DNA from: Thermoplasmata archaeon
GTDB taxonomy: Archaea; Thermoplasmatota; Thermoplasmata; GCA-020350865
DNA: 31,195 nt
Direction: 5' to 3'
Assembly (NCBI GenBank): GCA_020351895.1
Contig: CP070672.1
Location: 1,384,475-1,415,669 of the forward strand
Within the stretch, counting starts at the first letter, position 1. Every line of letters starts with the position of its first letter. The position numbers and the translations under genes are program-made. Shown in pieces: positions 1 to 7,994 of this stretch. The notes beneath the pieces were generated by a model. That model saw nothing but the letters and a program-made list of their open reading frames with translations, searched no databases and was not told the DNA's origin.

Positions 1-109
1 CTGGACTGTGTGCTCATATTAATCATTTAGATTGTATCAAGTATTCTACTTCTTAATACTTTGGATGTGATTCGCAAAAATTTTAAGTAAGAATATACCG
101 ATAACTTCC

Positions 110-115
110 TTTAAA
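110..115 (+). promoter_or_regulatory. TATA-like box of the small five-Cys protein gene
   Basis: TTTAAA is centred about 24-26 bases before the ATG at 136. This is archaeal TATA spacing for a leaderless message and supports that ATG over the upstream in-frame TTG at 118. Confidence 0.4.
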
Positions 116-135
116 CCTTGACGAGTGGATTACAC

Positions 136-390
136 ATGGGATTAATCGATAAAACAAAAGAAATCGGAAAAAAAGGGGTGAAGGTGGGTGTTAAGGCAGG
201 AAAAAAAGGGCTTAATGTTGGAAAAAAAGGTGTAGATGCGACAAAAGAGAGGATGAGAACAAAGACATGTTCAGAATGCAGGCATTACGAGCCCATCGAC
301 GATAGTAAGGGCAATTGCCCAATTGCAGGAGAGAGATTATGCACGGCAAATGTATCGGTGTGTCCTCAAAGAGCCTTCGCACCCAGATAA
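136..390 (+). CDS. Small basic protein with C-terminal five-Cys, probably metal-binding, domain
   Basis: This is an 84-residue protein of unknown function. Residues 1-42 are built of Lys/Gly/Val repeats (KKG-VKVG, KKG-LNVG, KKG-VD) and are strongly basic. The C-terminal half has cysteines at 45, 48, 61, 69 and 76, in the pattern CxxC-x12-C-x7-C-x6-C, and ends in CPQRAFAPR. The C..C.hY.P...G.C....C...F.P arrangement recalls the small iron-sulfur subunits of glycyl-radical aryl-succinate synthases and related stand-alone HiPIP-like or zinc-ribbon modules. That resemblance is from memory and weak. No glycyl-radical enzyme is in the window. The ATG at 136 is preferred to the upstream TTG because a TTTAAA box lies at the right distance. 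The basic arm could bind nucleic acid or acidic membrane, which is inference. Confidence 0.6.
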   Translation: MGLIDKTKEIGKKGVKVGVKAGKKGLNVGKKGVDATKERMRTKTCSECRHYEPIDDSKGNCPIAGERLCTANVSVCPQRAFAPR

Positions 391-515
391 TATATATCGC
401 TCAAAAAAATGAATGAAACTTTTATAGCCACAGTTATTAAAAAGTTAATTTGTTTTAGGAGATTAAAAAATAGCCAGTAGTAAAACCCCAAAAAACTGTG
501 ATTAAACAAAATTTT

Positions 516-522
516 CTTATAG
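516..522 (+). promoter_or_regulatory. TATA-like box of the winged-helix regulator
   Basis: CTTATAG is centred about 26 bases before the ATG at 545, so the transcript probably starts at or next to the start codon. Confidence 0.45.
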
Positions 523-544
523 TAGCAAGGGTATATTATTATCG

Positions 545-922
545 ATGCGAGAAAGACTCAGGACCTTTAATTTCAATGCCAAAGACCGTGAATTCATCAA
601 CCTGATGATGTCTTTGGGCCAGACAAGGAACGTATCGAATATCGTAATTCTCCTTTCTAAGGCTGGCGAAGCCTCCTCCAGTGATATTGAAGATTTCATT
701 GATTTGAGGCAATCTGAGGTCTCCATAGCCACAAAATCGTTGAGGGACAAAGGCTGGGTAAAAACAAGGATTATAAAGCAGAATGGAAAGGGAAGACCGA
801 CACAGATGTACAAATTACGATTCTCCTTAAGGAGAATAGTCAAGGACGTTGAGGCCGAGAAAAATACAGAAATGGAGGAAGTGAAAAAGAAGATTGCACA
901 TTTAAAGCGGCTTGCTAAATAG
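545..922 (+). CDS. Winged helix-turn-helix transcriptional regulator
   Basis: This is a 125-residue predicted DNA-binding regulator. Residues 18-95 fit a MarR/TrmB-like winged helix. A helical start (NVSNIVILLSKAGEASSSDIEDF) is followed by a recognition-helix segment (LRQSEVSIATKSLRDKGWV) and a wing (TRIIKQNGKGRPTQMYKL). The last 30 residues are a charged, probably coiled-coil helix that may dimerise the protein. There is no ligand-binding or metal-binding domain, so the signal is unknown. The last 21 bases overlap the 3' end of the convergent rpiA gene, so the two messages are antisense at their ends. The TATA-like box at 516-522 suggests a leaderless transcript. Domain type is fairly sure, target unknown. 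Confidence 0.8.
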   Translation: MRERLRTFNFNAKDREFINLMMSLGQTRNVSNIVILLSKAGEASSSDIEDFIDLRQSEVSIATKSLRDKGWVKTRIIKQNGKGRPTQMYKLRFSLRRIVKDVEAEKNTEMEEVKKKIAHLKRLAK

Positions 923-1591
923 TTTTCCTCCGTCTTCTGTGCCCATTATTACGATGTCCGCAATCCCCAAAAACAGTCCGTTCTCAATTACCCCGGGGAT
1001 GTTGTTAATCTCAGATTCCAAGGTTTTAGGATTCTCTATTTTCTCAAAAGAGCAGTCTATGATGTAATTGTTGCTGTCGGTTGTATATTTTGATTCATCC
1101 TTCATTCTAAGCCTTGGATCACAGCCTAAATTCTTTAAACTCTTTTGGCAATTTTTCCACCCAAAAGGGGCAACCTCCACCGGCAAAGGGGATTTAGTTC
1201 CGAGGATCTCCACCATCTTCGATGGATCAACTACAATGACCTCCATTTCTGAGGCAAATGCCACTATTTTCTCCCTGAAAAGCGCTCCCCCCATACCCTT
1301 GATGATATCCAGATTTGGGTCCACCTCATCGGCACCATCTATTGTTACATCCACCTCAGGATGCTCCTGTAGATTCGAGAGTTTAATACCCGATTCTAAA
1401 GCAATTTCTTCCGATGAAACCGATGTGGGAATACCTATGATGTCCAATCCTTCATTCACCATCATACCGAGTCTCTTTATGGCGTAATATGTCGTACTAC
1501 CTGTGCCCAGACCCACCACCATACCGTCCTTGACATATTCTATTGCCCTCTCTCCTGCAACCTGTTTGAGATTCAAAATCGTGCCCCCCAT
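902..1591 (-). CDS. rpiA: Ribose-5-phosphate isomerase A
   Basis: This enzyme interconverts ribose 5-phosphate and ribulose 5-phosphate in the non-oxidative pentose phosphate pathway and supplies ribose for nucleotides. The 229-residue protein is full length for RpiA. It has the phosphate-binding loop GLGTGSTT (27-34), IPTS at 54-57, and the catalytic block DGADEVD...IIKGMGGALFREK. D85, D88, K98 and E107 keep exactly the spacing of the E. coli catalytic residues D81, D84, K94 and E103. VDPSKMVE and the PLPVEVAPFGW segment are also present. The usual KGGGGA reads KGMGGA, a mild variant. The gene is divergent from the HAD phosphatase. A TTTTTAAG box on its strand at about 1618-1625 lies roughly 30 bases before the ATG. 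Confidence 0.96.
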   Translation of the reverse strand: MGGTILNLKQVAGERAIEYVKDGMVVGLGTGSTTYYAIKRLGMMVNEGLDIIGIPTSVSSEEIALESGIKLSNLQEHPEVDVTIDGADEVDPNLDIIKGMGGALFREKIVAFASEMEVIVVDPSKMVEILGTKSPLPVEVAPFGWKNCQKSLKNLGCDPRLRMKDESKYTTDSNNYIIDCSFEKIENPKTLESEINNIPGVIENGLFLGIADIVIMGTEDGGKLFSKPL

Positions 1592-1685
1592 AATGGCTGG
1601 TAATCACGTTACTTGGACTTAAAAATTGTTCCTAATAGAATTGGGAAATGAGAATTATAATATCTTTATTAGTTATTTAGATGAA

Positions 1686-1714
1686 GGGCGGGAGGAGGGG
1701 AAGGGAGGAGGGGG
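1686..1714 (+). other. G-run tract with quadruplex-forming pattern
   Basis: Five runs of three or more G lie on this strand at 1686-1688, 1690-1692, 1697-1700, 1703-1705 and 1710-1714, with loops of 1, 4, 2 and 4 bases. The tract sits in the 218-base region between the divergent rpiA and HAD phosphatase genes and stands out against the AT-rich spacer around it. No gene was seen in the spacer. Confidence 0.6.
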
Positions 1715-1809
1715 ACAGGTGGTGTGTAAGAAGATATTGATGGAGGAAGGATACCAAACTCTCAAACGCAACACTTAAACTCCTAAAAACACATAACCGC
1801 CCTTCTCTG

Positions 1810-2472
1810 GTGAACTTCGTGAGTTATAAATTCGTGGCCTTTGATATGGACGGCGTCCTATTGGATACTTTCAGCTCCTGGGTATGGATGCACGAGCACT
1901 TCAAAGTGAACAACGATCATTCTCTCTACGCATATCAGAGAGGGGAGATAGATTACAAGGAATTCATGAGAAGAGATATAGAGCTTTGGCGCGGCAAGCA
2001 AAAGGACTTGACCATTTTCGAGGTTTCGGAGATTCTTTCCTCCGTACCATTTATAAAAGGTGCCAAAGAGGTTGTATCAGAGGTGAAAAAACAAGGTATA
2101 AAAACAGCCATAATAAGCTGCGGAATCGAGGTTCTGGCAGACAGAATTGCAGAAGAATTGGGCATAGATTTTGTTGTGGCCAATGGCCTGGTGGTGGATG
2201 AGAATGGGAGACTTACTGGTGAGGGGACTCTGAGCATCGAACTAGCTGATAAGGGGAAGCCCCTTCAAAAATTGCTTGAAGAAAACGATATAGCAAAAGA
2301 AGAGAGTGTAGCAATAGGTAACAGTTACGGTGATACAGGCATGTTCGAGGTTTGCGGCCTTGGGATAGCCTTCAATCCCCAGGATGAGATAGTACGGGAA
2401 AAGGCTGATGTGATAGTGGAAGGGGATGATTTAAGGGGTGTTTTAGAGTATATCGGTGATTCATTTCCATAG
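1810..2472 (+). CDS. HAD-superfamily phosphatase, SerB-like
   Basis: This is a 220-residue soluble HAD phosphatase whose layout matches archaeal phosphoserine-phosphatase-like proteins. Motif I is DMDGVLLD with nucleophile D12 and acid D14. A helical cap covers about 18-80. Motif II is AIISCG with S103. Motif III Lys is K148. Motif IV is AIGNSYGDTGMF, followed by GLGIAFNP. The first Asp of motif IV is replaced by N171 while D175 remains, so substrate and activity should not be taken from SerB directly. The start is GTG at 1810, since no ATG lies in frame nearby. CTTAAAC at 1774-1780 or CCTAAAAAC at about 1782-1790 could be the TATA box. If it is SerB it would complete serine synthesis, but no other serine gene is present. 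Confidence 0.85.
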   Translation: MNFVSYKFVAFDMDGVLLDTFSSWVWMHEHFKVNNDHSLYAYQRGEIDYKEFMRRDIELWRGKQKDLTIFEVSEILSSVPFIKGAKEVVSEVKKQGIKTAIISCGIEVLADRIAEELGIDFVVANGLVVDENGRLTGEGTLSIELADKGKPLQKLLEENDIAKEESVAIGNSYGDTGMFEVCGLGIAFNPQDEIVREKADVIVEGDDLRGVLEYIGDSFP

Positions 2473-2512
2473 ATCTCTTTCAAAATAAGGGAAGGGAAAT
2501 CTTGATTCTCTC

Positions 2513-2527
2513 AAAAATTCAATTTTT
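2513..2527. terminator. AT hairpin between convergent genes
   Basis: AAAAATT-C-AATTTTT is a perfect 7-bp inverted repeat, ending in a T run, between the HAD phosphatase and the Roadblock gene. Archaeal termination relies mainly on U runs, so this could end the phosphatase transcript. A repeat made only of A and T can arise by chance. Confidence 0.3.
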
Positions 2528-2550
2528 AATGATCTTTACCAGTATCTAGT

Positions 2551-3099
2551 TCATGGATATATCTTTTGGTTGAATCTATTGAGTATCTCGGAAATCCGCC
2601 TTGTAGAAATTTCAATATCTAGCATGGCAAGGCTAACATATCCTCTATTTTGCAATAATACCAGAAGTGTGAGATCGTTCTCCAACTTTTTCGCAAGAAC
2701 TTTGTATTCATTATAATCTATGACATATTGCTCGAGAATGCCGTTATGATTATGGTTAAATGATAATCTATTTCGGCTTTCTAGGGTATCTATTAACTCA
2801 GGTATTTCCACCTTACAAAATTTTTCATAGGGCATGTTGCATTCAATTATCTTATCCCTTCCCTCAACTAGAACGACACCTTCGATGTCTGATCCCTCTT
2901 TTAAATCCGATATAACCCGATTTATATTGGAATTCAGAGGTTTATTCTGGGAGTTTGAATAATCGAATCCCATCTGGCTCATACATATTCTCCATATTTG
3001 TAGCCTTAATACTTCGTCATTGTCTTTATTATTTTTCGGTATTATTATCTGGTTTGATACGATAAAAAGTGTTATCATTGGATTCAGAAATATACTCAT
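2551..3099 (-). CDS. Roadblock/LC7-domain protein
   Basis: This is a 182-residue protein whose middle and end fit the Roadblock/LC7 (MglB-like) fold. IEGVVLVEGRDKIIECNMPYE is the first beta hairpin, and a long helix leads to KVLAKKLENDLTLLVLLQNRGYVSLAMLDIE, the final strands and helix. Such proteins regulate small Ras-like GTPases. A Rab-like GTPase lies at 12652-13200 but not next to this gene, so partnership is only possible. The N-terminal 40 residues are not part of the fold. A TATA-like CAATTATAGG at about 3105-3113 points to transcription from about 3083 and an alternative ATG at 3078 (residue 8). The gene is clearly AT-rich compared with the repair operon next door. Confidence 0.65.
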   Translation of the reverse strand: MSIFLNPMITLFIVSNQIIIPKNNKDNDEVLRLQIWRICMSQMGFDYSNSQNKPLNSNINRVISDLKEGSDIEGVVLVEGRDKIIECNMPYEKFCKVEIPELIDTLESRNRLSFNHNHNGILEQYVIDYNEYKVLAKKLENDLTLLVLLQNRGYVSLAMLDIEISTRRISEILNRFNQKIYP

Positions 3100-3240
3100 T
3101 TTATCCTATAATTGGAGGGGATTATCACCTTTTTCAATCGGTTTGGTATGAGAAATTGAACCAGATCTTACACTATTAAATCAATTTTGATATCAAGTAA
3201 GTCTGTTTCTATGATTTCACCCACCTCCCTCCCTCAACTA

Positions 3241-3248
3241 TATATAAA
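3241..3248 (+). promoter_or_regulatory. TATA box of the mre11 operon
   Basis: TATATAAA is a strong box. A start about 26 bases downstream (about 3270) gives a very short leader that contains the AGGTGG ribosome-binding site (3269-3274) before the TTG start at 3279. It is probably the single promoter for four genes. Confidence 0.6.
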
Positions 3249-3278
3249 CTCAAAGCGATTAGGTGCCTAGGTGGGGCA

Positions 3279-4478
3279 TTGAGTGAAATTGTTGTTGTTG
3301 GCGATATACATGAGGGCATTAATTTTGGCTTCAACATTGATGCCGAAACAGGGATTTCAAGAAGGGCATTGGACATACACAGCAACTTCATGCAAACTGC
3401 CAAATACGCCGTTGAAAGCAAGGCACAGCTCTTCGTAATCCTTGGAGATATGTTCGATAGGACCCACGTTAGTCCCACGGTAAGAGAGCTGATTCGTCGC
3501 GATGTCATCGAACCCTTGGAGAAGGAGGGTATAGAGGTTTGGATTTTAGCAGGCAATCATGATCAGCCCCACGGCGAGAAGAAAGGAACCTCAATAGACG
3601 ATTTTCGCGGCTATGGGAACGTTAAGGTATTCCGAAAACCAGCAGTTGAGGAATTGGAAGTTGAAGGTAAAAGATTTGGCTTTGTTATCGTGCCCTATCT
3701 TCATCCTGAGCAAATAGCAAGACTCGTTCGGGAAAAGGAGGGCACTGAAATTGGAATAGAGCAGATGTTCATACTCGGTCAAAGACTTTTGAAGCAGTGG
3801 ATTGCCAATCGTGTTGATGAGCTAGAAACTGACCATAAAATCATGTTTGGGCACTATTATCTTGAAGGAGCTAAGCTCAGGGAGACCCCAAGCCCAGAGG
3901 TTCTGCCGGGAGAGTTTTCCTTTACAGGAGACATGATTCCCGAGAACCTGGATTTGGCGGTTTTTGGTCATGTGCATCTTCATCAGGCAATTGGCTCTAA
4001 ACCAGAGTTCTTGTATACTGGTGCCATAGAAAGGATTGATTGGGGCGAGAGGGATGATGAAAAGGGCTTCGTTGTGATCTCATCACTAAAAGAGAATTTG
4101 TGGGAATTCAAAAAACTGCCTGTGAGAGATATGGTGAAGATTTCCCTTGAAATTGCAGCAGACGAGGACGCCACAAGAAAGATTCTCGATGCAATACCTG
4201 AAGATGTCGAAGAAAAGATGTTCAGATTGGAAATCGCACTTAATGAAGGAGTTAGGGAGCGCATTTCCGAATCGCAGATTACGGAGAAAATGAAACATGC
4301 GTTTTACTATGATGTGAGATGGAAGGAGATGGTCTCAGAGAAGGTGGGTTATGTTGAATTCACAATGAATCCGTATCAACTACTTCGCACATTTCTTAAG
4401 ACGAATTACGGAGAGCATCCCGAATACGAAAGAATACGAAAGGAGGGGGAGGCCATCTTAAACGAGGTGCTGGGATGA
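3279..4478 (+). CDS. mre11: DNA double-strand break repair nuclease Mre11
   Basis: This is the Mn-dependent 3'-5' exonuclease and endonuclease of the Mre11-Rad50 complex, which opens and trims DNA ends. The 399-residue protein has all phosphoesterase motifs in order: GDIH (D9, H11), LGDMFD (D57), AGNHD (N93, H94), FGHYYLEG (H192) and FGHVHLH (H231, H233). A capping domain and a C-terminal region of about 130 residues for Rad50 contact follow. The start is TTG at 3279, supported by AGGTGG five bases upstream and the strong TATA box at 3241. Its stop overlaps the rad50 start by four bases (ATGA), so translation is probably coupled. It is first in mre11-rad50-nurA-herA, the resection cluster known from many archaea. 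Confidence 0.95.
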   Translation: MSEIVVVGDIHEGINFGFNIDAETGISRRALDIHSNFMQTAKYAVESKAQLFVILGDMFDRTHVSPTVRELIRRDVIEPLEKEGIEVWILAGNHDQPHGEKKGTSIDDFRGYGNVKVFRKPAVEELEVEGKRFGFVIVPYLHPEQIARLVREKEGTEIGIEQMFILGQRLLKQWIANRVDELETDHKIMFGHYYLEGAKLRETPSPEVLPGEFSFTGDMIPENLDLAVFGHVHLHQAIGSKPEFLYTGAIERIDWGERDDEKGFVVISSLKENLWEFKKLPVRDMVKISLEIAADEDATRKILDAIPEDVEEKMFRLEIALNEGVRERISESQITEKMKHAFYYDVRWKEMVSEKVGYVEFTMNPYQLLRTFLKTNYGEHPEYERIRKEGEAILNEVLG

Positions 4479-6943
4479 AGACCTTGGAGGATTTCATCAC
4501 GGACGAAGGCACCCCTACACGATTCCTTAAGGAGGAAAGCATACCAATCCAACCCCTGGAGGAACAGAGCGAGGAAACTAAGATAGTTGCTTCGCCAACC
4601 CAGGGTTTCATTATCAAAGAAATAGAGATGAAGGGATTCATGAGGTACGTTGAAAAAACCGTGCCGAGCGTTACTTTCCCAAATAAATTCACGGTAATTA
4701 CTGGCAAGACAGGCAGCGGAAAAACCTCCATTCTGGATGCAATAACATTTGCACTGTATAAAAGAACATCCAGAACAGACATCCAGAACATAAAAATCTC
4801 GGATATCTGCAGGCCAGGTGGCCATGTCAAGGTTTCCTTTTTCCAAAGTGGTGAGGAATATGAAGTGGAAAGAGGTTTTACATCCTCGAACTCTCCATAT
4901 TTGAGTCTGAAAAAAAATGGCGGAACAATTGATGGTAATATAAAGGAATTGGAAAAGATGATCGAGGAAGTAATAGGCCTGGATTACGATGGATTCAGGA
5001 ACTCAACTTTCGTTCGACAGGAGGAGATGAAGGAGTTGGGTGCAGAAAGTGCTGCAAAGAGATTGGAGATATTTCAAAAGCTTTTCAGGCTGGAGACCTT
5101 TGAGAAAGCCCAGACACTGGTTTCAGAGAAATTTGAGGTGATTAAGAGAAATATCAGAACCTATGAGACAGAGATCAGTATAAGAAACGAACAGGTGGAA
5201 AAGCTTCCACAGTTGGTAAAGGAGCTGAAAGAAAAAGGGGATCATCTCGAAAAAGAAAAGAAAAACCTTGAGAAGATGACCCAGGAGATAAAAGAGTTGG
5301 ATGATGATTTAAAGGAATTAGCTAAAAAGCACGACATGTTTTCATCCGTAAAAGGAAAGGTAGAGAGCCTTGAAGAAAGGCTGAAGAACCTGAAAAATAG
5401 ACTCACTTTGGCCCAAAAGGCGACAAAGGATATCGAGCCCCTTAAAAAGGATATTTCAAATCTAAAAAAGGAAACAAAGGATTTTGAAGCCCTACGGACC
5501 CACGGAGAGGAGCTCAGGGAGAAACAACATGCCTTTCAAACAACAAAAAGGGAGTTGGATAGAGAGAAAGGATTAAGGAGTGCCCTGATAAAGGAAAGAG
5601 ATACTGAGATAAAACGACTCTCAAAACGGATAGTGGCAAATGAAAGGCGAATCGCAAATCTCTCCACTAAAATCGGTAGGGATGAGGCATTTCATATGCT
5701 GAGATCTGAAGGATCGCTTACAGAGAGGGTGGATCGTATCGGAAAGGAATTAGAGTGGCTTTCTGAGAGAAAAGAATTGATAAAAAGCCTGAAGAAAGAA
5801 AGGGATGAATCAAAAAAAGAACTTGAGGCTTTGAAAAAGCGAACTGAAGGCATAAACGAGGATTCTTTCGTGCTTTCTGAGATCGAAGATGGCATCAAGC
5901 AGACCACAAAGGATATCGAGGATTTAAGTGATAATTATCAAAAGAAAGTCCAAGAGATAGATGAAAAGATAAAAGAAGGGGAGCAGAACCTGAAAAAAAT
6001 GGATTTTGGAGAAGAGGAAAGGAAAGAAATCGCCGAAATAAGAGGCAAGGTTGCCAAAATGCGGAAACAAAAGGATGAACTAGATTTGAAGAGAAAGAAA
6101 CTGGATAGAATCGGAGATCCCTTAAGCCTCATAATTGACCTCAAAACCCAGAAAAAGAGCATTGAAGACGAATTAAAAGGATTGATTAAGAGATTATCAA
6201 AGCTGAAGGACGAGGAGGGGAACTATCAAAAAGCGAGACAGAGAAATGAAAAGATGCAGAAGGAGAAAGAGATTCTATTTGGCAAAATTTCCCGGGCTGA
6301 GGGGGAGATGGTCCGCTTAGAAAATCAGATTAAGGATATAGAGGACCTCAAAAAACGGATGCAAGAGACTGAGAAAGAATTGAAGGAACTCCGTGAGAAA
6401 AGTGAGATACTCTCCATTCTGAAGGAGAAGGTTTTCCACAAAAGGGGCATAGTGATGTTCGCAATAGATCAGCTTTTACCGCAGCTTTCTTTGGAAACAA
6501 GCGGGAATCTCTCTGATATGACGGATGGTAGGTTTTCCAAGGCCAAGTTAAGCTCGTACGGCGAGAACAATAGATACGGTATCAGAATCGAGATCTCGGG
6601 AGCAGATGGAAAGTGGCACGATGTTCAGGAATTTTCCGGTGGTGAGAAGACCCAGATTAACGCAGCCCTGAGATTTGCAATTGCAAAAGAGCTGGCCAGT
6701 ATGCCCCAGGTGGGAAGAACTTACGGCAGGATGAAGACCCTTTTCATTGATGAAGGTGATTTAGGTTCTTTGGATACTGAAACCAGCAGGCAGCTTTTCG
6801 TGAAGAAGTTGTTCGATATGGGGGAGTTCTTTGAAAAAATAATTCTCATCACGCATCTTACCGAGGTTGCCGAGAAGTTTCCAGGAAGAATAATGGTGTA
6901 CATGACACCAGAAGAAGAATCGAAAATCAAGGTGATGGCTTGA
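4475..6943 (+). CDS. rad50: Rad50 ATPase lacking a zinc hook
   Basis: This is the ABC-type ATPase partner of Mre11, which uses ATP to clamp DNA and gate the nuclease. In the 822-residue protein, Walker A GKTGSGKT is at 77-84, a Q-loop FVRQEE at 179-184, charged coiled coil at about 200-650, signature FSGGEK at 720-725, Walker B LFIDE at 756-760, D-loop GSLD at 764-767 and His switch H794. Two features are odd. First, only one Cys exists (C112, in the head), so there is no CxxC zinc hook. The coil apex near residues 400-418 instead reads FHMLRSEGSLTERV, where CPxCGxxLTxE would be expected. Second, an acidic stretch of about 45 residues precedes the first ABC strand. The reading frame is intact. 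The gene overlaps mre11 and nurA by four bases each. Confidence 0.95.
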   Translation: MKTLEDFITDEGTPTRFLKEESIPIQPLEEQSEETKIVASPTQGFIIKEIEMKGFMRYVEKTVPSVTFPNKFTVITGKTGSGKTSILDAITFALYKRTSRTDIQNIKISDICRPGGHVKVSFFQSGEEYEVERGFTSSNSPYLSLKKNGGTIDGNIKELEKMIEEVIGLDYDGFRNSTFVRQEEMKELGAESAAKRLEIFQKLFRLETFEKAQTLVSEKFEVIKRNIRTYETEISIRNEQVEKLPQLVKELKEKGDHLEKEKKNLEKMTQEIKELDDDLKELAKKHDMFSSVKGKVESLEERLKNLKNRLTLAQKATKDIEPLKKDISNLKKETKDFEALRTHGEELREKQHAFQTTKRELDREKGLRSALIKERDTEIKRLSKRIVANERRIANLSTKIGRDEAFHMLRSEGSLTERVDRIGKELEWLSERKELIKSLKKERDESKKELEALKKRTEGINEDSFVLSEIEDGIKQTTKDIEDLSDNYQKKVQEIDEKIKEGEQNLKKMDFGEEERKEIAEIRGKVAKMRKQKDELDLKRKKLDRIGDPLSLIIDLKTQKKSIEDELKGLIKRLSKLKDEEGNYQKARQRNEKMQKEKEILFGKISRAEGEMVRLENQIKDIEDLKKRMQETEKELKELREKSEILSILKEKVFHKRGIVMFAIDQLLPQLSLETSGNLSDMTDGRFSKAKLSSYGENNRYGIRIEISGADGKWHDVQEFSGGEKTQINAALRFAIAKELASMPQVGRTYGRMKTLFIDEGDLGSLDTETSRQLFVKKLFDMGEFFEKIILITHLTEVAEKFPGRIMVYMTPEEESKIKVMA

Positions 6944-7992
6944 AAGATGATAACCAAGAAAGTGAAGGTATTGAAAAACTGATAGCACACAACCTAAGGA
7001 TCATTCAAAAGTACCGATGTTTCTCGGATTCAAAGGAAGATGGGTCGTGCATAGATGTAAAGACATTTTCTCCTTCAGAGAAGGTTATGGATTTGATTGC
7101 AATCGATGGTTCCTATTCATTTATTCTGAACTTATCCAGTATGTGGTTGGCTGTGATCAGGGTAGGGGCTTTGCATTACAAATTCTCTGAGGATAAAGGG
7201 TATGAATTGATAGGTTCGAGGGTAAAGGAAAAACCCGTTCTAGTTTCAACGAAAAAGGACATAATGACCAAAATGGGTGAGATAGAAGAAAAATTATTTA
7301 TGGCAACAAGATACGCTTCAGAGCAACACAGGGAGATGGTAAACCAACTAAGAAGACTTTTCGAGGAGGAGATGGCCTATGAACTGGCAAAAGCAAATGA
7401 AAATGTCATCATTGCAATGGACGGAACCTTAACGCCCCTAAAGGCCACCACAGTTTTAAAGAAAGCAATGGATGAATGCGAAAAGAAGAATAATATTCTT
7501 GTTGGCGTATCAAAAGATTCTTACACCCATGCCTTCAAATCCTACAAGACCGATGAGGAGGTTCTTTCAAAATTGGATTTTCAAGGAATGGGATACACAC
7601 CTATGCCCATGATAAAGTCCGAGAGAAAGGACAGTTTGCTGTACGAAAGGATGCTTGGGGATGTTTATTTTGCAAAGCTACATCCTGATGCAAAGAAATG
7701 GTTTAGAATAGATGTTGGGACATTCAAAAAGGAGCCCGAAAGAGTTTTTTCGCATCTTGCACATTATTCAAAATCCACGCTTTGTCCCGGCTATGTCTAT
7801 CCTCTTTTGGAGGCACACAGGTATGTGGTGACAGTAAGACATTTCCACAGCCTTTATGAAGATATGATCCTCAGCATGGCCCATAACTATGAGATTTCGA
7901 TACAGGAGGCCATAAATGCCCTTACGCATCTAGAAGGTGCAAGGAAAGGTGCTTTTCACGAATATCTTGATCAAGTGAGCAGGGAAGTGTAA
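6940..7992 (+). CDS. nurA: 5'-3' nuclease NurA
   Basis: NurA is the Mn-dependent RNase H-fold nuclease that works with the HerA translocase to resect DNA ends after Mre11-Rad50. The 350-residue protein has IAIDGSYS (D56), IIAMDGTLTPL (D161), GVSKDSYTHA (K192, D193), WFRIDVGTF (D258) and VYPLLEAHRY (E291, H293), in the order known for the family. The start is TTG at 6940, overlapping the rad50 stop. It is supported by AGGTGATG just upstream, inside rad50, and by the lack of an in-frame ATG nearby. herA begins two bases after its stop. The four genes form one transcription unit by spacing. Confidence 0.93.
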   Translation: MKDDNQESEGIEKLIAHNLRIIQKYRCFSDSKEDGSCIDVKTFSPSEKVMDLIAIDGSYSFILNLSSMWLAVIRVGALHYKFSEDKGYELIGSRVKEKPVLVSTKKDIMTKMGEIEEKLFMATRYASEQHREMVNQLRRLFEEEMAYELAKANENVIIAMDGTLTPLKATTVLKKAMDECEKKNNILVGVSKDSYTHAFKSYKTDEEVLSKLDFQGMGYTPMPMIKSERKDSLLYERMLGDVYFAKLHPDAKKWFRIDVGTFKKEPERVFSHLAHYSKSTLCPGYVYPLLEAHRYVVTVRHFHSLYEDMILSMAHNYEISIQEAINALTHLEGARKGAFHEYLDQVSREV

Positions 7993-7994
7993 AT

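Noticed and set aside
456..480. AGGAG followed by a possible mini-ORF before the winged-helix gene
   Set aside because: No ATG, GTG or TTG follows at ribosome spacing, and the frame closes after about a dozen codons.
5100..6430. Repeat-like Lys/Glu DNA in rad50
   Set aside because: It is ordinary coiled-coil composition, not a DNA repeat or CRISPR array.
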